Of a stretch of 64,000 nucleotides of DNA, positions 37,980-50,037 are shown piece by piece. The stretch comes from Sapria himalayana. Lineage: Eukaryota; Streptophyta; Magnoliopsida; Malpighiales; Rafflesiaceae. The stretch is from positions 963,314 to 1,027,313 of the forward strand of contig JAREIK010001332.1 of assembly GCA_029783825.1 (NCBI GenBank). The letters run 5' to 3'. A program made the translations under genes and the position numbers. The notes below the pieces were generated by a model, which was given only the letters and a program-made list of their open reading frames with translations, was not told the origin of the DNA and ran no database searches. Numbering within the stretch: position 1 is the stretch's first letter; each line of letters starts with the position of its first letter.

Positions 37980-38276
37980 ATGAGCTAATGTTATGATAAT
38001 GCTCTTGGATCTTGCTACTTGATAATGATTATCGTCTGTCAAGTTGTTTTGTAATGTTCTATACAACTTGAAGTTTTAAATCTATCATAAATTTATCTTA
38101 TAGTTATAATGCTTGAAAATCTATTCATACATATTTATAATCAATTGAGTTAAAAAAGCTTCTATAATAATTGATTGTATCTTTGTTCTCATATTTGAAA
38201 TGATATTAATAATAATAAAAAAAATATACTCCGATGCTTTATTAGATACCGAAAGTATAAATATATGACATGCCAT
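37980..38276 (-). pseudogene. Older hAT relic, left part (host of hAT-B)
   Basis: The minus-strand sequence is similar to 35880-36160 of hAT-A (for example TGATATTAAT, ATACTCCGATGCT and ATTAGATACC words). Its continuation is at 41723-42470, on the other side of hAT-B. Confidence 0.5.
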
Positions 38277-41200
38277 TAGAGGTGTCAACTAGGCCGGCCC
38301 GACAGGAGGCACTGCACGGTTCGGCCGTGCCTGGGCCGGCCTGACACGGGAAAATCCCGTGCCCTTGCACGTGCCTTGCCCGGGTAAGTCATGAGCCGTG
38401 CCGTGTCGTGCCTGACCTGGCATGGCACACCGGCACAGGTTTGTCTCGTGTGGTGTCCCTCTTGCTTCGCTCCTCCCACAAAAAAGATTGCGGGTTGGGT
38501 CTGATTGGACCCGACCTGTGGTCCCCAGAACTGACCCAATTCCCCCCCTCCCCCCCAACGGGAAAAAAAAATAAAAAAAATTTTAAATTTCAGTCGTTTG
38601 ATCTCGCCTCCAACGGCTAGGTGACAGAATCCAATGGCCCTCATGATTTTGCCCCCTAAAAAATTAAAAAAAATTCAAAAAAAATGATTTAAAAAAAAAT
38701 ATTTTCTTTAATCTATAAATTCCACCCCCCTCTCTATAATATTTATTTTTTTCATAAATATTTTTTTCTCAAATCTCTCATTTTCTCTCTCAAAAATCTT
38801 GCTCCTCTTTATCGGAATTTCGACATTCGGCTTGGATTTTCGGAAATTTCAACTTGAGTTTTGAATTTTGAGCTCAACTGTGGTGCACCAGTGCACGTAA
38901 CCGACTTCACTATTTTTACCGGATAATTTATTTTAAGTTTTTTTTTTTTACTTTCTCTCTCTCTCTCTCTATCTATCTTTCTCTAGTTTCTTTCTCTAGA
39001 CCAAAAATAGAAAATTTTAAAATCAGTCATCTAGTTTCTAAATAACTATTTTGATTAACAAAAATCCTAAAAAATAACAAATACTAATGAAACATATTTA
39101 AATATAAAAAATGCAAATATTACATAGATGTCTGAGGTTACTGAAATTTTGGTTTCTCCAATCGTCTCAACCCAAATTTTTAAAAAACAAAAAATTAGGA
39201 GGACTTCTGTAGTTTGGACTCATTTTAATATAATAAAACAAAAAAATGTTAGGGGTGAGGAAGAAGAAATGACACAGTGTAAATGTTATATGAGACTTTT
39301 AACATGTTAGAGTTCATTTGAAACTGGGCACCTTAAGAGGAATGCCGAATTATGCACCAAAAAACATGGTCCATTAGATCCTAGGCAAACCCAACTTGGC
39401 ACTGCATTTTTTGAGACTAGATCAAGTTCAGTCTCAAAGTTTACTCCCTTCATATATTTCAGCGAGTTGGGTAGGGACGACATGGCTAGACTTATTATAT
39501 TGATGAGTTTTTCAATTAGATTTTTGGAAGATCCAAGGGTAGTGTGCATCATACAGACATATTTTCAGCATGCTTATCGTAAGATTCCTAGGTTCACATC
39601 TAGGAATGACATACTAAAATTGTATAAGTTAGAAAAATAAAAAATAATTAATGAATTTATGACATATAGTGGAGTGGTGTTCGTAACGTCCAATATCTGG
39701 ACAAGTCACGATGAATCATCTTATGCATATATCACCAGCCACTATGTATATTCTAACTGGATAATGAATAAAAAAATTTTAGGATATATTGAGATTCTTC
39801 ATCCTCATGATGACCCGATCATTTTTGAGTGTATGTTAAAAATTTTTAGGGAATATAAAATTCAAAATAAAATTTTTAGTGTCATATTCGATAATGCATC
39901 TAATAATGGAGTAGCGATTAACATATTTGTTAGGAATATTAGACACCATTAGGAGAGATTTTTCATGTCAGATGTATGTGTCACGTGATTAATCTGATTG
40001 TTCAAGCGGGTATGAAGGTCTATTCCTCGCATTGGATAATATACGTAATGCACTAAAATATATTCGCACTCCTCACAGACAACAAGAGTTTGGTAGTCTC
40101 TGTTTGTCTGGGAATCTTAAGAAGAAGAAATTTCAATCGGATGTGAGACATCGTTTGAATTACACGTATATAATGTTAGAATCATGTGTTGGATACGAAC
40201 ACGTACGTGATATCTGACTACATCAATAGTAAGAGTGACGAACTTATTATTGAGGACACTGACTGGGCTTCAGGAATTTCATTTATGAAATTCCTGAAGA
40301 TTTTTTATGACACGATGAACATATGTTCGTTTGTTTATACGCCCACGACTTGCATTGCACTCCGGTGCATATGCAATATTAGTTGCATGTTAAGGAAGTA
40401 TCGAGCTGACCCGATATTTAGCCATATGGTTGTAGAGATGGAAACAAAGTACTTGAAGTACTGGTCCACCGTTTCATCTCTTTATTGCCTCGCTGCATGC
40501 ATGGACCCTAGGGTTAAGGTGGAAGGGGTAGAAAACATACTGACTTATATTTCCTCGTGCATGAACCTGGAAGAGCCACCTAAATGGCTCATTCACGAGA
40601 AGTTGACTGACCTGTTCACATACAACGATACTAGGTATGGTGGTAGTAGTAGTGAGATTGTGATTACAGACATTGATACCTTGTTCGGAGATGACGATTT
40701 TTCCATTCAGCTAGCGAGGGGGAAACGTAGGGGTTGACTATCACATAGGAGCGAGCTTTCTCGGTACTTAAATACCATTTACTGATCATTCCTATCATAT
40801 TCTGATACTAAGAATTTTGATATATTACAGTGGTGAATATCATATGAGTCCACTTTTCCGTGCTATCTAGGATGACACGGGATCTACTGACTCATTTGGT
40901 GTCGAGCATAGCATCGGAGTCTGCTTTTTCTGTTGTAGTGAACGTGATTTCAGATACGAGATTGAGATTACGTCTAGATATTGTTGAGACATTGACTTGT
41001 TTGAATGATTGAGAGGATTCGAGGTTTAGCATTTATGATCGTGCTGGAGCTGGGACTGGGACATGGACTACAACTGCATTTACTGCGATAGCGGATGAGT
41101 TGATTGCTGATGATGATGATCCATATGATACTGATCTTGATGTTGTGGCTGATGATGCTCATGATATGCCGATTGATGATCGATGATGATCAACTTTTTT

Positions 41201-41714
41201 TGATTTCGATATTTTATTTTTTATTGATTGTACGCTTTATTTATACGTTACGTTGAAACTGTAATTTGTTTGGTTCGGATCTTAAGTATCTAATGACTGA
41301 TTGATTATTTTTTATTTGGTTTGCTTATGTTTTTTTAACTTTTTAATTTTTTTAATATAATTTATTGATTTATTTATTTTTTTCTTTTAATTTTTCATTT
41401 AAAAATTTATAACTCTAATATATAATTCTAATAAATTTTAAACTAATTTTATATTATATTATAAAAAAAATTAACTTTGTTATTTTAATAAATTTTAATA
41501 TTTTTCATATTATAAATATATAATATTATACATTATCTATAATTTTATATATAATTTAATAATTTATATAATTAAAATAAAAAATAAAACAAAATAATTA
41601 ATAAAAAAATTTTTTTTACTGGCCAGTACGACCAGGCCAGGTCCGAGCGGGCCAGACACGAAAGCACGCCCGTGCTCAAAAAAAATGGGCCGGCCGGCCC
41701 ATTTGACACCTCTA
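38277..41714 (+). mobile_element. hAT element B with intact ends and 8-bp duplication
   Basis: Terminal inverted repeats TAGAGGTGTCAA (38277-38288) and TTGACACCTCTA (41703-41714) are perfect. The flanking 8-bp duplication CATGCCAT (38269-38276 and 41715-41722) is also perfect. GC-rich subterminal regions rich in GGCCGGCC lie at both ends. The 3438-bp element encodes a broken transposase on the plus strand. The short ORFs at 38285-38644 on both strands come from the GC-rich terminus and are not genes. Confidence 0.95.
39128..41190 (+). pseudogene. hAT-B transposase (Ac/Tam3-like), frameshifted
   Basis: It opens MSEVTEILVSPIVSTQIFKK with a BED zinc finger (SVVWTHFNII, then QCKCYMRLL and an ETGHLKRN segment). 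The catalytic part starts near 39660 (GVVFVTSNIWTSHD, 'FSVIFDNASNN'), followed by the 'GFFHVRCVCH..NL' region near 39955 in another frame, then LDNIRNALKYI. The long open piece 40186-40737 has 'CLAACMDPRVKVEG' and 'FTYNDTRYGGSSSE'. The C-terminal dimerisation block near 40900-41010 (SIASESAFSV, RLRLRLDIVETLTCL) ends in an Asp-rich tail. Stops and shifts between pieces mean it cannot act, but it is the best-preserved member of the family here. Confidence 0.85.
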
Positions 41715-41722
41715 CATGCCAT

Positions 41723-42470
41723 TATAGATAATATGAAAAATATGAATTCATGTGTAAAAAAAAATTAAAAATGGTGTAAATAATAGTTTATTAAAATTTA
41801 TACATTAAATATTATTATATAATAGACAAAAGTAATTTAAATAATTTACATATCTTATATTCTCATTAAAAGTATAAAAAATTAAAAAATATTATAAAAA
41901 CTATATTAATATGATTTTTATTATCTTAAAATGTTAAAATTTTTTTATATTATTGTGAAACAAAATATAATATTAATTGGTGTCTAAATATCTTCAGCTC
42001 ACATATATCTGATATAATATTTCGTTTATTCTTAACTAATTGAATGAGAAAATTATTATTTTTGAATATGATATTGATCTTTGTATTTAGAGGTTTGCTA
42101 AAGTTTATATATATATATATATATATATTTATGTAATATTTATATAAGTTTTTTGTTCTTATGATCAGTTAATATAATTATATATATATATTTCATAGTA
42201 TTTTTGATTTTTTTAGCCCTCAATCCTTGGATATATAGATAATTGAGCAATCAAGATTTGGAATGATTGTTTAATATTTTAAATATTTTTTTTATATCTT
42301 AATAGTCATGTTACTAAAATATGAGTATTCTCTATATTGATTAAACATATAATTTATATTATATATTTATCTAAGTGCAATGCAAAATGTATGATCGTAT
42401 ATTGATGAATATAAGTTTGGTGTATTGTGAAAATTATTTTAAATTTAAAAAATGAAAATCATATCATTTT
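41723..42470 (-). pseudogene. Older hAT relic, right part
   Basis: This continues the relic interrupted by hAT-B. ATTATAGATAATATGAAAAA and 'TTAACTAATTGAATGAGAAAATTATTA' match 36145-36320 of hAT-A, and 'AAGTGCAATGCAAAATGTATG' near 42375 matches hAT-C near 46895. It is therefore a minus-strand transposase remnant. A TA microsatellite lies at 42107-42126. Confidence 0.5.
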
Positions 42471-42689
42471 ATCTAATTCATTAATTATTATTTTACAGGT
42501 TTATTATTTATAAAGTTATATATTTATCTTAATTTTCTGCTTGAATTTGTCAATCAAATCCCTTACTTCTAGGATATGTACAACTGTCATTATTTATTCT
42601 ATCTTGTATAAATCTATATTCATAAATCAATAAACATATCTGCTTCATCATTTTTTTTATTGTTCTTCAAAATTGGCTTGGCTTCTTTA

Positions 42690-42701
42690 TGGTATCACAG
42701 C
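42690..42701 (+). other. Copia-2 primer binding site
   Basis: TGGTATCACAGC differs by one base from TGGTATCAGAGC, the usual initiator-Met tRNA primer site of plant LTR elements, and sits directly after the left LTR. Confidence 0.75.
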
Positions 42702-42769
42702 CATTGATGGGCTTGTATGAGTTTTCTAAATAAACTTGTATTCTGCTTCAATAGTTTCCTTTTATTATC

Positions 42770-43350
42770 ATGGTAGAAAATTGCACGATCACATCTTCCT
42801 TCCCTAGCCAAAGCAATCTCATTCTTCTCAACTCAACACAATTGCCTGTTAAGTTGACTTTAGAGAATTATCCTTCATGGAAGTCTCAGTTTGATTCACT
42901 GCTCTTTGGCTATGATTTGCTCGAATATATTGATGGATTGAAGCACTGTCCACCTGCTGAGTTGACATATGGCTACGATTTGCTTAGATATATTTGATTC
43001 ACTGCTCTTTGGCTACGATTTGCTTAGATATATTTGATTCACTGCTCTTTGGCTACGATTTGATTCACTACTCTTTGACAATAGCCCAATTTTGTAAAAC
43101 TAATAACGCATTAGTTGAATTTTACCCTTCTTCCTTTTGTGTTAAGGATCTTGCCACGGGAGCACCTCTCGCTCAAGGATGGTACAAGAATGAAGTATAC
43201 GAGTGGTCCAGCACTAGAGAGACCCATCCGGTAACAAAAAAAAGCGTGTTACGGTGTCAAGATTCCTTGATTGTTGGCATGATCACCTTAGTCACCCATC
43301 ATCAAAAGTCCATCAAATTGTGTCCTCAAATAAACTCATTGTGCAATTGA
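42770..43350 (+). pseudogene. Copia-2 gag relic
   Basis: MVENCTITSSFPSQSN at 42770 leads to 'LPVKLTLENYPSWKSQFDSLL', the N-terminal Copia gag motif, and 'GYDLLEYIDGLKHCPPAE'. A 40-bp unit (GGCTACGATTTGCTTAGATA...) is then tandemly repeated about 2.7 times at 42970-43080. The rest (43100-43350) is degraded gag up to 'STRETHPVTKK'. Most of gag plus protease is missing, as integrase C-terminal sequence starts near 43430. Confidence 0.7.
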
Positions 43351-43429
43351 GTCAGAATTTATCTAACATATATTTGTGTGGCTCCTGTCTTTATAACAAA
43401 AGTCACAAACTATATTTTGGTGTCTCTAG

Positions 43430-45393
43430 CTAATAAAGTTGGTGCCTTGCACTTCTACATCGAGCATCTCTCCCTCTATCCCTTTGGTCTTATGCTTTTA
43501 ATGCCGCAGTTTATCTTATTAATTGACTTCCTACACCGATACTTGATAATAAATCATTATTTGAATGTCTATTTTGTACCTTGTCAAATTATTTCAAATT
43601 GAAAATTTTTGAGTGCATTTGTTATCTATAGCTTTGGCCATACACCCATCATAAGCTCGAACAGTGCCAAGTCTTGTATTTTTTTGGGCGATTCAAATGC
43701 TTATAATTCTTATATTTGTTTTGAACTCACAAATCACAAAATTTATTTTTCCTGGCATGTTCACTTTATTGAAACTCAATTTCTCTTTCTATCTCTCATA
43801 AATGAGCACGACAAAGTTAATGATTCACTTTTTCAAAATGGGCAGCAATCTCTCATTTTCTTTACTCACTTCATTTTGACCTCTTCCCCAATTATTTTAC
43901 CTCATTTGCAACATTTTATTTCTAGTTCCCCAACTTTATCTTATAATTTACCCAACATTATCCTCATTAATTCTTTCCCATCCACTCAGAGTGATCATGG
44001 TCTCTCATTTTTTTCTATACTTCAACCTCCCACAAATCAGGACTCTTCCCATTCTGTGTCCACCTATTCTCGACATTGTACAAGCTGGCAATTTTCCATT
44101 GGTTGTGGATCTCGACTTTGGAAACTTCTCTAATTGACACATCTCTTGCTATCTTTATGAATGTTAGTGCTTCAAGGTTTGATGCCTTTCTATTTCCTAC
44201 CACTCCCCCAGCTGTAGACCCTCCCAGCATCCATCCCATTATCACATGTTCCAAGAATAATATTTTCTAACTTTTAACCAAATGTTCCTATATTGTTTCT
44301 AAACACCATCTTTCTCAAATCATAGAACATAACTCAATTTCTCAAGTCCTTATCAATCCCAAATGGAGAGCTGCCATGTGTGACGAGCTTAGTGCTCTCA
44401 TCCAAAATGCAGCCTGGGTACTTGTTCTTCGCCAATATAATCATAATATCATTGGGTGCAAGTGAATCTTTCAAGTTAAGCGGTGACTTGATGGTAGCAT
44501 TGATCACTACAAAGCCCTGTTTGTTGCAAAGGGTTTTAACCAACATCCTGGTATTGACTATCATGAAATATTCAACCTTGTTATCAAACCTACTACTATT
44601 TGCATTATTTTCACACTTGCTCTTTCTTATGGCTGGTCAATTCATCAATTGGATGTAAATAATATTTGTATTCATGGGCATTTATCTGAAAAAGTGTTTA
44701 TGTTCCAGCCCCTAGGCTTTGTCGATATTAGCCGCCCTCTTTCACGTTTGTTTGCTTCATCAATTTTTTTATGGTCTCAAGCAAGCGTCTCGCACTTGGT
44801 TTCAAGAATTGAAGAATTTCATTCACTCTCTTGGTATTTTTAACTCCAAGCGCGACACCTCCCTCATTATATATTCTAACAGAAATCTCACTGCATACCT
44901 TCTTGTTTATGTTGATTTATTAATTATAGTTACTTCTTTAAATTTATCTGAAAAATTATCGTGGATCTCTCCAAACGATGTTTCATCAAAGATTTTTGGT
45001 TTCCTTAACTATTTTTTGGGAGTTGAAGTCATATCCAACATCCATGGACTATTTTTATATTAGCTTAAATACATTTGCTCCTTGTATGCAATATCTCTTA
45101 CTCTCTCATCCCAACATTGCCTACATTGTCAATAAGCTAGCTTAGTTCATGCATGCCCCTACAGAAACACACAGGACAGTTGCCAAGCATCTCCTCAGCT
45201 ACCTAAATCACACGATCTCATATGGGTTCAACTCTCACAGCCTCTCTGTCTCATTTATTACTCTGATGTCAATTAGGCAGGCGATCATGATGATAACATT
45301 TTAATCTTTGCTTATGCTATCTTCCTAGGGTTCAATCATGTTTCCTTGTGCTCCAAAAAGTTAGAGAGTAATAGCAAGGCTTTCTATTGAAGC
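43430..45393 (+). pseudogene. Copia-2 integrase end, RT and RNase H start
   Basis: 43430-43790 corresponds to the integrase C-terminal region (YPFGLMLLMPQFILLIDFLH, then 'CIFLGDSNAYNSYICF', 'HVHFIETQF'). From 44340 the RT reads 'PKWRAAMCDELSALIQNAAW', 'FVAKGFNQHPGIDYHEIFN', 'SIHQLDVNN', and in a shifted frame 'FYGLKQASRTWFQELKNF', 'LVYVDLLII' (family YVDD) and 'YFLGVEVI'. RNase H begins and is cut at 'IARLSIEAY' by hAT-C. Multiple stops and shifts. Confidence 0.85.
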
Positions 45394-47545
45394 ATATGTA
45401 TCAAATGGGTTGTGCATTGCCGTGTTTGACATGTAATGGCTATAATTTGGTTGACTTGGCATGGCCTGCCGGTCTGAATCTGGATGGAAATGTGCCGGGT
45501 CATGCTTGGCTATGCCGGGCTGAGCCGAGTTTGGCTGATTCGGGCTCAATTTTCCAACTTATCTTAGCCCTAGCATAGGCCATTGCTAGGTGGCTAGGTT
45601 CTAGAACTTCGATGATCCGGAGACTGATTTGCATATTGTCCTCATGACTCGACTCACCGTCTTGGTCTCAGAATTGTGGAAGATGAAATAGAATGTGGAT
45701 AAATTATTTGATAAAATTTATATTTCAAGTTAATATTTTATGAGTTGCGAGTGCAATATTATTTTACAATATATTATTCAATGCAAAATGTCATTTCTTC
45801 ATTATAACATTTATTATTAAATGTAAAATATTTTAAGTTAGCATTTACGAGTGCGACATTATAACATTTATGTTATTATATTATAATGACATAAATTGCA
45901 AGAAATATTAAAAAAATACATTAATTCTTTATTTATCGTTCAATATAAAAATAAATAAAATAACATAATATCATAATTTACAAATCATAGCAACATAAAA
46001 TAAACATTGTCAATCTTAATCATAAATCATAAAAATAATAATGCAAGCAACAAGTTAATTGCCTCGATCTCAATGTCAATCGGTAAAAATATGTACCGGT
46101 CATTATCTCTATTGTCATCATGTAAGTGTCTGATAGTATCACTAGCGGTGGACTTAATCTTCTCGAAGTCACACGAGTCATTATCTGTTAGCAACTCCTC
46201 TGTTCTTTTTCCAGCATGATCATGTTTGCCCAATCTTGAATTCTTATAATTCTTCATGCATGCTAGTGCCTCAATGATATTAGTCTATAATTTTGATCTC
46301 TTATTCAAAATTACTTTGACTGCAACAAAAAAATAGGCTCCCATGCTATACTCGACACCGTATGAGTTAGTAAATCTCATGTTATCTTAGACAACATGAG
46401 ATAAGTGGACTTATATAATTTTTACTATTATAAAATATCAAGGTTCCTTATTATCATTATGTGATAGGATTTAACAGTAATCGATATTTAAGTATCGAGA
46501 TAGCTTGCTTCTATTCGATGGTCTACCTTAGTGTTTTCCCTTCACTAACTAAATAGATACGTCATCTTCGAATAAAGTATCAATGTTTGTACTTGGAGTC
46601 TGGCTATTACTACTACCATACCTAGTATCATAATATATAAATAACCTAGTTAATTTCTCATGAATAAACCCTTCAGATTATTATTTCTAGTTCATGCATA
46701 AGGATATATGTTAAAATATTTTCTACTACTTCCACCTTAACCCTAGGGTTCATGCATGCAGCTAAATTATAAAAAGATACATATTGAACTAGTACTTTAG
46801 GTACTTGGTTTTTATTTTATAAGAGTCATGTTACTAAATGTTGAGTCATCTCTAAATTTCCTAATCATGTCACTAATATTGAATATGCACCTAGGTGCAA
46901 TGCAAGTTATTGGAGTATAAAATGATAAACATATATTTGTCGTATTATAAAAAATTTTAAAAAATTTCATAAATGAAAATTTTGAATTATGGTCTCCATC
47001 ATCAATAAATAAAAAATAAGTTTTTTGAATTTTTAATATTTTTTTATTAATTCTTAAGGGCATAAACTTGACAGTTATCGGATTTTTATCCTAGTTGTTG
47101 GGGGGTGCATCTAGCAGTTGGATGCATCTCGGTTTATTTTTTCTTTTGGACCATTGGGGTTTAGTCGGTTTGACCTTGAGGGTTCCGGAAGGTTTGGGCC
47201 TTGGGGCCGGGCTGACCTTCGTGGCTCGGGGCTGGCTTGGGAGTCCCGACTCTATGCTCAGGCTTGGGCTCAGTCCAATCGGACTGTGCTTGAAACCCGG
47301 CATGATTCGGGGGCTTGGTACCGATCGTGTCTGTTGGTCCGTGCCTTCGGGCCATGCAATTGAGTCATGCCTAGCTTGACACAAGGCCCGGCACCCCCTG
47401 CCTAGCATGACATGAGTCGCACCTTGAGCCGGCACGACGCTTGTCCAGGCACTATTTTGGACCGTGCCATGCTAGACTAGGCACGACTTAGTCGGGCCGT
47501 GCCTCCTATTGGGCCCAGGCTTCCTGGCCCACTTGACACCTATAC
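45394..47545 (-). mobile_element. hAT element C inserted in Copia-2 RNase H
   Basis: Flanking ATTGAAGC (45386-45393) and ACTGAAAC (47546-47553) are a decayed 8-bp duplication, falling on the same point of the RNase H motif 'S.EAEYR'. The ends read ATATGTATCAAATGGG and CCCACTTGACACCTATAC. GC-rich subtermini lie at 45395-45640 and 47090-47540. The minus-strand transposase relic lies between. ORFs in the GC-rich parts are not genes. Confidence 0.8.
46027..47063 (-). pseudogene. hAT-C transposase C-terminal half
   Basis: The minus-strand piece 46812-47063 includes FSFMKFFKIFYNTTNICLSF and 'TCIAPRCIFNISDMIRKF', parallel to hAT-B residues in 40270-40410. Then comes CMNPRVK-like text near 46750, the NDTRY region near 46630, and a C-terminal Asp-rich tail at 46027-46257. 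Stops interrupt it. The N-terminal half and BED finger are missing. Confidence 0.75.
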
Positions 47546-47900
47546 ACTGAAACTGAATATTGCACCATCACTCTTTTAGCTATAGAGTTAGCTTGAACCA
47601 CCAATCTACTTGGTGAATTTGGTGTCTATTCAACTCAGTCTCCATGGTTGCCATGTGACAATCTTATTGCTACTTGCCTGTGCGCTAATCTTGTCTTTCA
47701 CCTCAGATGAAGAACATTGCCCTTGACTTCCATTTTGTGTGTGATAAAGTTTCCAATGACTTTCTTACTATTGCTCATGTCTCCACCCATGATCAACTTG
47801 CCGATGTTCTTATAAAGCATTTGGCCAAGTCATGGTTTACTCTTCTTCGTATCAAGATTGATGTTTTCGATGGAAGCATGATCTTGCAGGGACATATTAG
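47546..47900 (+). pseudogene. Copia-2 RNase H, 3' part
   Basis: It resumes after hAT-C with TETEYCTITLLAIELA, then 'LPCDNLIATCLCANLVFH' and, in the open frame from 47707, 'MKNIALDFHFVCDKVSND', 'HVSTHDQLADVLIKHLAKS', 'IKIDVFDGSMILQGHIR'. This completes the RNase H domain interrupted at 45393. Confidence 0.85.
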
Positions 47901-48108
47901 AAAAAAAAGTTTTCTCCTTGTCATGATCGACAATCATAGCCTCCTCACATTAATTTTTTGCTTGAATATTTCAATCAAATTCCTTACTTTTAGGACAATA
48001 AAAATTATCTTTATTTATTTTATCTTATATAAATATATGTTTCATAAATCAATAAACATATCTACTTTACTATTTTTTTTTTCTCTAAAATTGGTCTTGC
48101 TTTTTTAA

Positions 48109-48860
48109 TGTTGAATTCTAACAATATTTGATATTTAGTAATTTTTTTATGCCTAATAACTTAAATAGACTAATAAATTTTTATAATTTGATAAATATTA
48201 TAATATATTTTAATAAATTTGAATTTGTTTTAATATGGAAGAAATTATTTTAAAGCCTACATGTATTTAAAAAATAAAAGATCCGCAAATACAATTTCTT
48301 GGATCATAGTTTGTCAGATTGGAAGCTCTTCGTTGTTAATTATAAAATTATATTAATAATGCAAAAAAAAAAACTCAAATGAAAATTTTAAAAATTTAAT
48401 TTTCATGATAATTTTAGAGAATTAAAAAGGAGAAACGATATTACAATTTCAGTATACAAAAATGTTAATCATATATTTTATTTTATAAAAAATTTAAAAC
48501 TTAAAATATTATTATTTATTATTATTTTTGAATAGAATTTTTTTGTTCATTGGAACTATTTAATTTGTTGCAGATAAAATATAAGAACAAAGACATACAT
48601 AGTCCATTTCCATTTGACTAAAAAAATATTTTTTAAAGTTGTCTTTTGCAACGACTATATGATCAATGTGACATGACACGTGACTCACTTGCCACTTTGC
48701 AATGGCTATCTAATTATTGTGATGTTAATTTTTAAAATTATTGTTTTATATTAAATTGGGTTGATTCAGCATTGATATTGAACATATTTGATTTCATTTT
48801 AAAAAAATATGGGTGCGTGAATTGCACATGCCTTATATGGAAAATTTATAAGAATTAAGG
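48109..48860. other. AT-rich intron sequence, nothing recognised
   Basis: No gene. A short phrase (TTTTGCAACGACTATATGATCAATGTGA / TTTGCAATGGCTATCTAATTATTGTGA) occurs twice near 48645 and 48695. Confidence 0.45.
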
Positions 48861-49042
48861 CACAAGCCCATGCAGTTCACACACTCTAGTCAGATTGGAT
48901 TATGCCCAATCCGAAGCCACAACTTGGGCATGAACTGTGCACGACCTAAGTCATTTTGTCACCCAAGTTGGGTTTGGGCAGTGCTGGTCTACCATTCGGG
49001 CCCAAACCACACGGACTGACATGGTCTGGGCCTTGCTGCATG

Positions 49043-50037
49043 CCAACCCACACTTATGCCATGCACGGCCCTGGTCATGCTGTGTCATGCCTAGGCTGCT
49101 TTATGCGGGTTGTGCCTGGGCTGCTTTATGCGGGTTGTGCCTGGACTGCTTTATGCGGGTCGTGCCTGGGCTGCTTTATGCACGTTGTGCCTGTTCTGCT
49201 TTATGCGGGGCGTGCCTGGACTGCTTTATGCGGGGTGTGCCTGGGCTGTTTTATGCAGGGCGTGCCTGGGCTGTTTTATGCAGGGCGTGCCTGGGCTGCT
49301 TTATGCGGGCTGTGCTGCGGGATATGCCTGGGTCACTTGGCCCTTTTGCTATCTTTATGGTAGATTTCTCCAAATTATTTTTTTAGTATGTTTGATACCA
49401 CTATTATTATGATAAAAAAATATACGTGATGAATTTTTACATGTGGGAAAACACAGTTCATATGTAGTTTTTTGGTTGATGATTCTCATTCATACTTTCA
49501 CATCATTCTACAGATCAGACTCGTGTTTGAATGGGATTGATGCTCAATTATTTACTGCGGTGTTGTTTTGTTGAGATATAAATTTTAGTGGTATTTATTA
49601 CTTGCAGTTATGTATATATAATTTTGTAAGTTGATTACTTTACTTCACTAATTGAAGACATCACAAACTTTATGATGTTATTTATTAGTTGATGATTTGA
49701 GATTGATAGACCCATGTCTATTGCGTATATCGATTATGATTTTTGTTTTAATCAGCAGTTTCTTGTAATTTTGAAGATAGTCATATTGTATTTAACTATT
49801 TATGTCTCAAAATTTTTAGCGAGCAAGCTTTACTCTTCACATTTGAGTTGTAACAAATGGTATTACAATTTTCAGTAGTAAGAGAGATACAAAAGCTAGT
49901 TATCCTAGTAGTTTAGAGAGAAATTGGACTAATAGGAGGGAGAGTTAGGGGGTTTTTTCTCTAGGGTTTTTATTGTTGGTGGATGACACATTAGAGACAT
50001 GATGGGTTCTTCTTCCAAAGAGGTGATAGTCTTCTAC
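49043..50037 (+). repeat. Duplicated unit A (LTR/leader-like)
   Basis: It runs from CCAACCCACACTTATGCCATG to CTTCCAAAGAGGTGATAGTC. A diverged second copy follows directly (unit B, 50038-50508 continued at 54279-54640). Near its end are a primer-site-like TGGTATTACAAT (49858-49869; 8 of 12 bases like TGGTATCAGAGC) and a short start MMGSSSKEVIVFYQP (49999), as in LTR-retrotransposon leaders. The element type is inferred. Confidence 0.6.
49090..49314 (+). repeat. 25-bp minisatellite, nine perfect-length units
   Basis: Nine consecutive 25-bp units of the form CCTGGGCTGCTTTATGCGGG + TTGTG with point differences. Because 25 is not a multiple of three and the unit lacks stops in all plus frames, three long overlapping ORFs (48937-49412) appear; they are not genes. 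Unit B has only about two related units at the same place (near 50080-50130). Confidence 0.95.

Larger units (their letters stand above)
42529..48108 (+). mobile_element. Copia LTR retrotransposon 2, interrupted by hAT-C
   Basis: Short homologous terminal segments (42529-42689 and 47950-48108; shared TTGCTTGAATTT-TCAATCAAATCC, CATAAATCAATAAACATATCT) flank a plus-strand gag-pol relic. A primer site follows the left segment. The outer LTR boundaries and a target duplication are not clear, and the left LTR may be truncated. RNase H is split by hAT-C at 45394-47545. Confidence 0.8.

Noticed and set aside
38285..38644. A 119-codon minus ORF and companions
   Set aside because: They coincide with the GC-rich left terminus of hAT-B.
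42529..48108. Copia-2 target duplication
   Set aside because: The LTR outer edges are unclear and no convincing 5-bp match was found, so none is claimed.
48937..49412. Three plus-strand ORFs of 100-149 codons rich in Cys/Leu/Gly
   Set aside because: They are three readings of one stop-free 25-bp tandem repeat whose length is not a multiple of three.
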